From CAITSH01 sp945892985 (GTDB lineage: Bacteria; Pseudomonadota; Gammaproteobacteria; Burkholderiales; SG8-39): DNA of 64,000 nt. Position 1 is the stretch's first letter. Each line of letters begins with the position of its first letter. A program made the translations under genes and the position numbers. The notes under the pieces are model-generated. The model did no database searches, was not told where the DNA came from, and was given only the letters and a program-made list of their open reading frames with translations. The stretch lies in the NCBI GenBank assembly GCA_945892985.1, contig CAMDDU010000015.1, positions 1 to 64,000 of the forward strand. Reading direction: 5' to 3'. Positions 1 to 6,925 of this stretch are shown piece after piece.

Positions 1-2
1 GC

Positions 3-140
3 TTGCAGCGGCTCACCGAAGCCAAACTCCAATCGATTGAAGACCGCCTAAACCATCGACCTCGCAAGTGTCTTGGCTACCTGACCCCTCACGAGGTACT
101 CTTCGGGCTCAAGCCCATACCCATTGCGCTTCGAACTTAA
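3..140 (+). mobile_element. C-terminal end of an IS30-family transposase (cut by window edge)
   Basis: The frame starting at base 3 is open from the window edge to a TAA at 138-140 and encodes 45 residues. It contains NHRPRKCLGYLTP followed by HEVLFG, the C-terminal signature of IS30-family DDE transposases. The catalytic domain lies outside the window. The insertion sequence end should fall shortly after base 140, but I cannot fix the terminal inverted repeat without the left end. It points toward the 3' end of the msh operon, which runs on the opposite strand. Confidence 0.8.
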
Positions 141-326
141 ATTCGCAAACTGCCCGCAAACCCGCGCCAGTATTGGGTTTGCAGCGGCTTACCTGGCCTC
201 GATTTACACTCCGGGTTTGCCAATTTTCGATCGATGCCCACAACCGCCTGTACAAAAGGACCAGCATCGCCAGGCCCATCGGCCTTGGTCGTCGCCAATC
301 CATGCCTGACGCAGACGGCACCCTCT
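141..326. other. Short stretch between IS30 remnant and mshP; possible stub of a disrupted gene
   Basis: No complete gene is visible. On the minus strand a frame opens at a GTG at 321 (or ATG at 303), five bases after the mshP stop. It begins with an arginine-rich start and a hydrophobic run (GLAMLVLLY) and reads into the presumed IS end at 109. In Vibrio-type loci mshQ follows mshP, so this could be the start of mshQ cut off by the IS. The sequence match is too weak to claim this. Confidence 0.25.
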
Positions 327-2135
327 TCAGGGATACACTTCCAGCGCCGGGCCCATGGGATCTAGCGTCAACACACTCACCTTCGTTTCAGCGGTAGTGC
401 CAGCACCGCTCGATGCGGTTTGAACGGTAAAGCTCGGCGTTGCGGGCGCTATGGTCTGGCTCCAGAGCAGTGCCGATTCGAAGTGCCCGCAGTTCACCGA
501 GGTCCCCGTGGCACACAGGTTGCTCAGGAACGTGTTGGACGTCCGACTGGTTCCGCTGTAGAGAATTTGCTCCTGGCCAACGGCCGTTGTACGCGCAGCA
601 TTGGTCGTCTGAATGTACTGGATAGAGGCAATAACGAGGTTACTCGCCCCGGTAACAAGGCTGGAGAAGGCACTGTTCGCCACTCCTGCCGTGGTCGCCT
701 GCGTTGCCAGCGCTGTCAGGGTCGGGCTACTTGCAAGAGCAACCGATCCACCGTCAGAGAACACTGTGCCGATACCCCTTATGGCAACAATTGCGCCGTC
801 GCCCGTTACGGTGGTGTTGCTCGCCTGCGCCGACACATCGTAGGTCGGGTTGACGCCCGGCGCGGTATCGAGCGCCAACAGCAGCATGCTGTACTCGGAC
901 GTGACGTTGCCGTTGGTGCCAAGACTGATCACGTACTGGTTGCTGGCCAGTGTCGCGGCAGCCGGCGCGGTGCGCCGAAGGCGCAGGTTACCGGCGGCGA
1001 TGGTTCGCGCGCCGGCATTGCCGTTCTGAATTTGCACCGCGGCGACAACCAGGTACTCGTCCTCGGCCCGTCCGGTTGCCGTGGTGCTGGCAATGGTGGT
1101 CTGCCCGGCGTTGCTGATGGCCACCGCCGCGCCGCTGGTGCCACTAAACGAGGCAGGCGGCGTGTTGATGACAAAAATTTTCACCTGGGCATTGGTATTG
1201 GCATTGTTGCCTTGGCCGGTCACCGTGTAAACCGGGTTGGCTGGCGCACCGGAATCCTTGGCCACGAAAAAAAACGTCTTTTCCCGCCGAACAGTGGCAC
1301 TGCCCGCGCCGCCGCCAACGCGTAGTGTAAGACGGTTGGAATCGACCGTGGCAGCGTTGCGCACCAGCGCCAGGTTGCCGGTCGCCGCACCGGTCAGCGT
1401 TGTCGCTGTGGCCGTCACGTTGCTAAGGGTGACCACGGCAATAACGATATTGTCTCCCGCCGGCATCGTCGTGCTCAAGGTCGCCAAGGTCGCCGCCACG
1501 CCGTTGCCCACCGCGGTCGATGCCCCGTCAAGGTAAGCAGACCACTGGCCGTTGATTATCGTCGCCTCAAGCTGGCGCAGCGCGTTGCCGCTGGTCCCCT
1601 TCGATACGATCTGGCATTGATCCTGGAACACCGTGCCTGCCCCGCCGGTGGCGTGCGTTGCAGCAAGCGTGCCTGCCATGCCGCGCGTCACGCCGGTCAG
1701 GGTGTTGCCTGAAATCCCCGTGTAGTTGATGCGCTCAGAGTCGATAATGGCCGTTCCGCGCGGCGCAAAACCGGCCGAGGAGGTAAGTTGTATGGTGGTA
1801 ACAGTCGCGTTAGCCACGGCAACGGCTAATGTTGTGGAGGGGTTGTAGCGCGTCGCGCTCAGCGTGAAGGCGCCGCTGCCAACCGCCGCGGACGCCGCAG
1901 GGACGCTGACGGTGCAGGCCAGCGCAAAGCTCGCCTGCGTACTCGAGCGCAGGGCGCGCGTCGCCTGCTCGATGCCGGCTTTTGCCGCCGCCAGCGCCTG
2001 GCCGGATGCGGCCTGCGCCCCACCGGACGCATTGTCGGAAACGGCAAGAAAATTCAGGCTTACCACCAAGCCGGCGATGACAACGATCAGCGCGATCGCG
2101 GCAAGAAGCAAGGATCCTGTCTGCCGGCCTTGCAT
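327..2135 (-). CDS. mshP: MshP-like minor pilus protein with long C-terminal beta-rich repeats
   Basis: Predicted 602-residue pilus biogenesis protein, last gene of the msh operon. The ATG at 2135 shares one base with the mshO stop (TGATG), implying translational coupling; an in-frame TTG lies one codon upstream. Residues about 7-30 form one hydrophobic helix, followed by a PilX/MshP-like segment (AAKAGIEQATRAL). A region near residues 105-170 contains an SERINYTG...TGVTRG motif that I recall from MshP-type agglutinin proteins. The remainder is Ala/Thr/Ser-rich with three divergent copies of a roughly 130-residue unit (about 205-335, 336-460, 461-600), each with a V(I)VA..Q/TL start and aromatic-poor beta-strand patterning. 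Known MshP proteins are usually much shorter. A surface or adhesive role for the repeats is inference. Very few Cys: two pairs, possibly disulfides. Confidence 0.7.
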   Translation of the reverse strand: MQGRQTGSLLLAAIALIVVIAGLVVSLNFLAVSDNASGGAQAASGQALAAAKAGIEQATRALRSSTQASFALACTVSVPAASAAVGSGAFTLSATRYNPSTTLAVAVANATVTTIQLTSSAGFAPRGTAIIDSERINYTGISGNTLTGVTRGMAGTLAATHATGGAGTVFQDQCQIVSKGTSGNALRQLEATIINGQWSAYLDGASTAVGNGVAATLATLSTTMPAGDNIVIAVVTLSNVTATATTLTGAATGNLALVRNAATVDSNRLTLRVGGGAGSATVRREKTFFFVAKDSGAPANPVYTVTGQGNNANTNAQVKIFVINTPPASFSGTSGAAVAISNAGQTTIASTTATGRAEDEYLVVAAVQIQNGNAGARTIAAGNLRLRRTAPAAATLASNQYVISLGTNGNVTSEYSMLLLALDTAPGVNPTYDVSAQASNTTVTGDGAIVAIRGIGTVFSDGGSVALASSPTLTALATQATTAGVANSAFSSLVTGASNLVIASIQYIQTTNAARTTAVGQEQILYSGTSRTSNTFLSNLCATGTSVNCGHFESALLWSQTIAPATPSFTVQTASSGAGTTAETKVSVLTLDPMGPALEVYP

Positions 2136-2635
2136 CAAAAGTTGACCGGCTTGACTGTGGTGCGATACACCGCGCTGACACTTGCGACGGCAGCCGTGGC
2201 CTGGACGGTAATGTAAAAGACGTTGGCCGGTACGGCCGTCTGGGTGAGCGCGTTGCTCTGCCAGTAAAGAAAACTCAGGCCACCGACACGATCGGTCAGC
2301 GGCTGGCCGTTTCGATTAATCGTTCCGCTGGCCGCCGAGAACGAGTAGACCACGGTGGCGCTGTTGAAATCATTGAAGGTGATTTGCGATGCCGTGGCGA
2401 TGTTCAAGTCCGTCGCAGTGGCCGACCGTATCTGGCGCAGTTCGCGCGCGATGCGTTCAATCGCCGGACGCACCTGCGTGTCAGTACTCATGATGTCCCG
2501 TCCGGCAAAATAATTGCGAAAACCACCGGTGAGGATGGGCAGCACCGCCGCGGCCAGTACGCCAACGATCACCATGACGACCACCAGCTCGACCAGAGTC
2601 ACGCCGTTTGCTGTCCTGTTAGGCTGGCGGCGCAT
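2135..2635 (-). CDS. mshO: MshO-like prepilin
   Basis: A 166-residue type IV prepilin-like protein. The N-terminus has a class III cleavage context, NG|VTLVELVVVMVIVGVL, with the conserved Glu five residues after cleavage and a hydrophobic helix. The RPAIERIARELRQIR stretch after the helix is typical of GspJ/MshO minor pilins. It starts at ATG 2635, three bases after the mshD stop, and its TGA overlaps the mshP ATG. It is probably processed by the prepilin peptidase and placed at the pilus tip or base. Assignment rests on order (C-D-O-P) plus the N-terminal motif, as the C-terminal half is not diagnostic. Confidence 0.7.
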   Translation of the reverse strand: MRRQPNRTANGVTLVELVVVMVIVGVLAAAVLPILTGGFRNYFAGRDIMSTDTQVRPAIERIARELRQIRSATATDLNIATASQITFNDFNSATVVYSFSAASGTINRNGQPLTDRVGGLSFLYWQSNALTQTAVPANVFYITVQATAAVASVSAVYRTTVKPVNF

Positions 2636-2638
2636 GGT

Positions 2639-3082
2639 TCAGTAATTGGTAAACACGGTGATTAACTGCGCCAGTTGCGTACCTGAGGCGCTAGACACGA
2701 GCACCGTCACCTGACGGTGGGTCGTGGTCGGATTGGCCAGCCAGGCCACTGCCGTGGTGCCACCCCCTAGCACTTGCATCCCGAAGCCGGGCGAAGACAG
2801 GGGACAAAACGCATTCGCCGACGGACAGGGATCGAGCGCGGTGGTGTCGAACGCCGCGCTGATGGACGAACCCAGAACTCCCCTATTGCCGGCAATCAAT
2901 TCCATGCGCTCTTGCGCCAGCAGCGCCGCCTGCGTGATCTGTGCCGGCGTGGGGGCACGCGGCAGGATATTGCGATAAGAGCCAAGCAGGGCCACCGCAC
3001 CGATGGAGATCACCACCAGGAAGGCGACGAGCTCGACCAGGGTCACCCCCGCCAGCTCGCGCGGCACCCTGGCGCTCAGCAT
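2639..3082 (-). CDS. mshD: MshD-like prepilin
   Basis: About 147 residues with a prepilin N-terminus AG|VTLVELVAFLVVISIGAVALL. The helix is followed by AQITQAALLAQERMELI, a pattern seen in GspI/PilV/MshD minor pilins. I chose the ATG at 3082, which overlaps the mshC stop (3076) by seven bases; a TTG at 3109 would add nine residues, and neither has a strong ribosome-binding site. Two Cys (CPSANAFC) could form a small disulfide loop. Probably a minor subunit of the MSHA-like pilus. Confidence 0.65.
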   Translation of the reverse strand: MLSARVPRELAGVTLVELVAFLVVISIGAVALLGSYRNILPRAPTPAQITQAALLAQERMELIAGNRGVLGSSISAAFDTTALDPCPSANAFCPLSSPGFGMQVLGGGTTAVAWLANPTTTHRQVTVLVSSASGTQLAQLITVFTNY

Positions 3083-3615
3083 ACGGTCGGACTGGAGGGC
3101 ACGGCGCAAACGCGCACCAACCCGGTCCCCGCATAAATGCGCACCGTGCGGCTGGCGGCATTGCGACTAACGGTAATGTCGGCGTTGCTGCCCAGTACGG
3201 TCGATACCGGGGTCGAATCGACATAAGGCGTGCCAAGGCCGTTGAAAGCGACCAGGCTGTTGGGCAGGCCTGAGAGCGAAAAGCTCGTTCCGGCCTGCAG
3301 CGTCGGATTGACCTCGCCGCCCGGATGCGGCACCGCGACGGCGCCGCTCAGGAAAAAACCGTAGCCGCTGTTGCCGCTAAAGCGTATCCAGGCCGGCTGG
3401 CCGCGCGTCATGCCCAGCGCCTGGGCATAGCGGATTTCCACAGCGAGGCGCTCGGCCTCGGCGGAGAGCCTCACCGTGTCGGTGTCGCTGCGCGGCAGGG
3501 CAATGGCGGCGAGCACCGCCACGATGATCATCACCACGACCACTTCGACCAGGGTAAACCCCTGCGAACGCCACGGTTCGGGAACAAGTCCCTGCTCTGG
3601 ATGAAGCTGCGCCAA
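3076..3615 (-). CDS. mshC: MshC-like prepilin (GspH/FimT type)
   Basis: A 179-residue prepilin with an 18-residue leader ending QG|FTLVEVVVVMIIVAVLAAIALP and a GspH-like segment (AERLAVEIRYAQALGMTRG). The start is a TTG at 3615 preceded by AGGA about six bases upstream. No upstream ATG fits. The C-terminus has two Cys (VCAVPSSPTVC), a likely pilin disulfide. It lies 104 bases downstream of the second mshA, with a hairpin plus T-run between them, so expression may be reduced relative to the pilins. Confidence 0.7.
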   Translation of the reverse strand: MAQLHPEQGLVPEPWRSQGFTLVEVVVVMIIVAVLAAIALPRSDTDTVRLSAEAERLAVEIRYAQALGMTRGQPAWIRFSGNSGYGFFLSGAVAVPHPGGEVNPTLQAGTSFSLSGLPNSLVAFNGLGTPYVDSTPVSTVLGSNADITVSRNAASRTVRIYAGTGLVRVCAVPSSPTVC

Positions 3616-3626
3616 GCGTATCCTCT

Positions 3627-3667
3627 AAAAATAAAAAGGGCGGCACCGAAAACACGCCGGCCCGCCC
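3627..3667 (-). terminator. Imperfect hairpin with T-run between mshA and mshC
   Basis: Reading the minus strand, a GC-rich inverted repeat (GGGCGG ... CCGCCC, with a loop that may itself pair) is followed by TTTTTATTTTT. It sits between the major pilin genes and the minor pilins. A leaky terminator here would make abundant pilin mRNA and less minor-pilin mRNA. The stem is imperfect, so strength is uncertain. Confidence 0.5.
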
Positions 3668-3719
3668 AGTGCCAACCGACCGCATGCCCCGGCCGGACTA
3701 GTCCTGACACCTCTTACCG

Positions 3720-4178
3720 TCAGCAGCCCGACGTGCTTGCAACGGTGACCACCGGCGGAGCTGTGCTCGTTGTCGCCGATGTATAGCTGAAAGCGCAGGA
3801 CGCCGGGGTGGGTGCACCGGCTATCGAAAAGGTACTTGATGTACCGCTCACGCTGCTCGTATAAGTCGACGAATCCAAATTAACCGCGCCGATAATGCCG
3901 CTGGTGAGATTGGAACCATCCGGATAAAAATTCACCATCGCCACGGAAACGCCTTGCACGGACACCGAGGAACCCGCGCTAAAGCTCTGCGCGAGGGACG
4001 TGCCGTTTGCCAGTGATGCGGCCGATTGCACCGCGGCCCGCGCGCCATTCAGCGCCGAGATGCGCGCATAGGACTGAAGATTAAAAAATTTTGGCGCTGC
4101 CACGGCGGCCAGAATGCCCAAAATGAGAATCACGACAATCAACTCGATCAAGGTAAATCCCGCCTTCGATTTTTTCAC
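3720..4178 (-). CDS. mshA: MshA-type major pilin, second copy
   Basis: A 152-residue type IV pilin with a short leader (MKKSKAG|FTLIELIVVILILGILAAVAAP), Glu5, then KFFNLQSYARISALNGARAA, the classic MshA alpha1 extension. Two C-terminal Cys (CAFSYTSAT ... SGC) would make the D-region disulfide. The start codon is GTG at 4178 with GGGA about seven bases upstream. It is clearly paralogous to the pilin encoded just upstream at 4436-4885; the N-terminal half is almost the same and the C-terminal half differs by short indels and substitutions. It probably forms or co-forms the pilus shaft. Confidence 0.85.
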   Translation of the reverse strand: MKKSKAGFTLIELIVVILILGILAAVAAPKFFNLQSYARISALNGARAAVQSAASLANGTSLAQSFSAGSSVSVQGVSVAMVNFYPDGSNLTSGIIGAVNLDSSTYTSSVSGTSSTFSIAGAPTPASCAFSYTSATTSTAPPVVTVASTSGC

Positions 4179-4435
4179 GTTATTTCCCTGCCTTCAATTG
4201 CTTCACGTTGTTGTCCCCGCCAAAAGCAAATCTTGGAACGTGTATTTAGCATCAGGAAGTCGCACAACAAGCAAACCAACTCGCCCATCCGCTTAGCGCA
4301 ACTGGCTACGCTAACAAGCTAAGGCTATGGCCGCGACATTGACACAAAGCGGGCATAAAGCCCGGCCCGCCCTGTATCGACCGACCGCCACGACCACATG
4401 GACCAGCGGCCAGTCTCCTCTCAAACCTCTTACCG

Positions 4436-4885
4436 TTAGCAGCCCCCTGTGACCGGCGTGGTAACCACGGGCGGGACGGTGGTCGTTGTCGCCGATGTAT
4501 AGCTGAAAGCGCAGGATGCCGGCGTAGTTGCGCCGGCCATTGAGAAGAGGGCAACCGAAACCGCCGGCAGGCTGCTCGTGTACGTACCCGCATCCAAGGT
4601 AACCGCAGCGATGATGCCGCTTTGATCCGGATAAAAATTCGACATGGTGATGGTAGTGCCTTGTACGGACACCGAGGAGGCCGCGCTATTACCCTGGGCG
4701 AGCGTAAGGGCGTTGGCCAGCGATGCGGCGGACTGCACTGCAGCCCGTGCGCCACTTAGGGCGGAGATGCGGGCGCTGGACTGGAGATTGAAGAACTTGG
4801 GCGCGGCGGTGGCAGCGAGGATGCCCAGAATCAGGATCACCACGATGAGTTCAATCAGGGTAAAACCACGCTGTTGCTGACCCAT
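4436..4885 (-). CDS. mshA: MshA-type major pilin, first copy
   Basis: A 149-residue pilin: leader MGQQQRG|FTLIELIVVILILGILAATAAP, Glu5, KFFNLQSSARISALSGARAA, and a C-terminal Cys pair (CAFSYTSAT ... TGGC). It starts with ATG at 4885 behind a strong ribosome-binding site (GGAGGG, six bases). It is preceded by the longest AT-rich gap of the locus, which carries a plausible promoter, so it is likely the most expressed pilin. It could equally correspond to MshB of Vibrio, which also resembles MshA. Pilin Ser/Thr richness and the neighbouring PglL-like enzyme suggest possible O-glycosylation (inference). Confidence 0.85.
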   Translation of the reverse strand: MGQQQRGFTLIELIVVILILGILAATAAPKFFNLQSSARISALSGARAAVQSAASLANALTLAQGNSAASSVSVQGTTITMSNFYPDQSGIIAAVTLDAGTYTSSLPAVSVALFSMAGATTPASCAFSYTSATTTTVPPVVTTPVTGGC

Positions 4886-4938
4886 AAGCCCTCCATCAAA
4901 TTAATTAATTAGTAAAGATATTGTCTATAACTGTTGGA

Positions 4939-4967
4939 ATAATAAAGACATATTTAGATATGCGCAA
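4939..4967 (-). promoter_or_regulatory. Candidate sigma-70 promoter for mshA
   Basis: On the minus strand a TTGCGC (4962-4967) and a TATTAT (4939-4944) are separated by exactly 17 bases, in an AT-rich stretch 54-82 bases upstream of the mshA start. The -10 box is good and the -35 box weak. The 282-base gap 4886-5167 holds no gene. A separate promoter would let the pilins be transcribed independently of mshE-mshG. Confidence 0.45.
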
Positions 4968-5167
4968 GTCAATTGCTAGGGCGAAACTGTATTCGATCCT
5001 TGCAACGCTGTCTGTGACCGAAATCACATAAGCAACATATCCCGCAGATGGACCCGTTTGGCATCGTTTAGCAACCGGTCCTGTGCGCGATGGGGCACGG
5101 CAAATAGAATATGGTGAACGCAACACCAGGCGCCCTCGCCTGCGTACAACAGGCCAATGTAAGCGCC

Positions 5168-5692
5168 TTAGCGCATATCCCAGACAAACCCGTTGGTCGC
5201 CTCGATGCTTATCGCACCCAGGCCCCTGCCCGCCCCGGCAGAGGCAGAATACTGCACCACCACACGGAATCGCGCCCAATTGGCGCCATCCGGACCGGGG
5301 TAAAAATAATTATCTTTATCAACGACATAGACAATTTCCCGGCGTCTGGAATCGAAAAACCAGCCGCGCCCGCGCAAGCCCTTTTGCCCCTCGGGGTCGG
5401 CTAGTTCACCGGCGTAGAGCTGCGGCGCTTGCTCCAGGAACTCGACCGGGTTGCGGTTCGACAAGCGGGGAATTTCCGCATGCTCGCCGCGTAACAATAG
5501 CGATGCAATTTTCATTTGCAGGCCGCTGCGCATGGCTTGGACGGTCTGCTCCATGGCGACTTTTTCAGCAAATTCCTGGTAATACGCGAGCCGGTTGAGC
5601 AGCACCGCCGACACCAGGCTGATGACAACAATCACCACGATCAACTCGATCAGGGTCAAGCCGCATTGCGCGGTGCGACCCCGCACCTTCAT
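5168..5692 (-). CDS. MSHA-type prepilin between mshG and mshA (mshF/mshB position)
   Basis: A 174-residue protein with a prepilin signature CG|LTLIELIVVIVVISLVSAVLL; the residue before cleavage is Gly and Glu5 is present. After the helix comes an amphipathic stretch (YYQEFAEKVAMEQTVQAMRSGLQMKIASLLLRGE) and a C-terminal beta domain without a Cys pair. The ATG at 5692 overlaps the mshG stop by four bases (ATGA), so the two are coupled. By position it matches mshF or mshB of the Vibrio locus, but I cannot decide which. Confidence 0.7.
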   Translation of the reverse strand: MKVRGRTAQCGLTLIELIVVIVVISLVSAVLLNRLAYYQEFAEKVAMEQTVQAMRSGLQMKIASLLLRGEHAEIPRLSNRNPVEFLEQAPQLYAGELADPEGQKGLRGRGWFFDSRRREIVYVVDKDNYFYPGPDGANWARFRVVVQYSASAGAGRGLGAISIEATNGFVWDMR

Positions 5693-6921
5693 CGATTGGA
5701 CATTGCCGCCTGGCCAAGATCCCAAATGGGCAGGAACACGCCCAAGGCCAGCATGAGAACCAGGATGCCGAGGAACACGATCAGGATGGGTTCGATCTGG
5801 CTAGACAGGTTTTTCAGGTCATAGTCGATTTCGCGCTCATACATTTCGGCCACATCCTGCAGCAAGCGATCAAGCGCGCCGGCCTCCTCACCCACGGCGA
5901 TCATCTGCAATACCACCGGCGTGAACACGCCGGTGGTCACGGCGGTGCGCAGTACGCTCTCGCCCCTCTCGACGCCGTCGCGCATTTGCTCGATGCGCTG
6001 CGCGATAAACGCGTTATCGGCGACCAGCGCAACCACAGACATTGCCTGCACCACCGGCACGCCGCTGCGCAGCGCCATGGCGAGACTGCGCGAGAAGCGC
6101 GCAAGCATGGCCTTTTCAACAATCGGCCCCGCCACCGGCAGTCTCAATTTGAGCCTGTCCCAGTTATAGCGACCTTTTTCAGTGCCAACGTAGGCTCGCG
6201 CGCCGATGTAGCCGACCGCGGCGACGATGGCGATCAGCGCCCAGTACTGGAGCGTGAACTCTGAGGAGGCCATCAGTATCCGGGTGAAAATGGGCAACTC
6301 GGTCTTGAAGCCGGCGAACAGTTTTGCGAAGGCCGGAATGACAAACAGGTTGACCAGCACGATGGCGATGACCATCGCCGCAATGACGATGATCGGATAA
6401 CGGATCGCCTGCTTGATGCGCGCCTTGATATCCTTTTCAAATTCGATATGCTCGAACAGGCGCAGGAAAATCTCGTCCAGCCGGCCGGTCATCTCGCCCA
6501 CACGCACCATGCTGACGTAAAAAGAATCGAACACGCTCGGGTGCCTGCGGATCGCCGCGGAAAGTTCACGTCCGGCATCCAGGCTTTCGCGAATATCGCC
6601 AAGCACCCTGATCATGGTCGGGTTGGAACTCGATTCACGCAAGCCCGAAAGGGCACGCAAGATCGGCACCCCGGACTTGAGCAAGGTATACATTTGCCGG
6701 CTGAACAACATTCGGTCCTCGATATCGACCGATTTGGCAAAAAACCGCTGGAACAGGCTTTGCGCACCGGCAACCGCCGGCGTGCCGGTGAGCTTGATGT
6801 CGATGGGGGCCACACCGGTATTGAGCAACTGGTCGGCGACCGCTCCCGAATCGCTGTTCTCGATGACCCCCTGGACGAGTTCCCCGCGCGAATTGCGGCC
6901 CTTGTAGGCAAAATAAGGCAT
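5689..6921 (-). CDS. mshG: MshG, inner-membrane platform protein (GspF/PilC family)
   Basis: A 410-residue polytopic protein expected to couple the assembly ATPase to pilin insertion. It starts MPYFAYKGRNSRGELVQG, the conserved N-terminus of PilC/GspF proteins, then two T2SF domains (about 70-195 and 270-395) with the FYVSMVRVGEMTGRL and VVLQMIAVGEEAGAL signatures and three hydrophobic segments. The ATG at 6921 lies four bases after the mshE stop; longer in-frame starts inside mshE are unlikely. Length is normal for the family. Confidence 0.9.
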   Translation of the reverse strand: MPYFAYKGRNSRGELVQGVIENSDSGAVADQLLNTGVAPIDIKLTGTPAVAGAQSLFQRFFAKSVDIEDRMLFSRQMYTLLKSGVPILRALSGLRESSSNPTMIRVLGDIRESLDAGRELSAAIRRHPSVFDSFYVSMVRVGEMTGRLDEIFLRLFEHIEFEKDIKARIKQAIRYPIIVIAAMVIAIVLVNLFVIPAFAKLFAGFKTELPIFTRILMASSEFTLQYWALIAIVAAVGYIGARAYVGTEKGRYNWDRLKLRLPVAGPIVEKAMLARFSRSLAMALRSGVPVVQAMSVVALVADNAFIAQRIEQMRDGVERGESVLRTAVTTGVFTPVVLQMIAVGEEAGALDRLLQDVAEMYEREIDYDLKNLSSQIEPILIVFLGILVLMLALGVFLPIWDLGQAAMSNR

Positions 6922-6925
6922 CGGG

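Noticed and set aside
420..1325. Plus-strand 301-codon frame opposite mshP
   Set aside because: Antisense to a gene with clear domain structure; composition is that of a GC-rich shadow frame.
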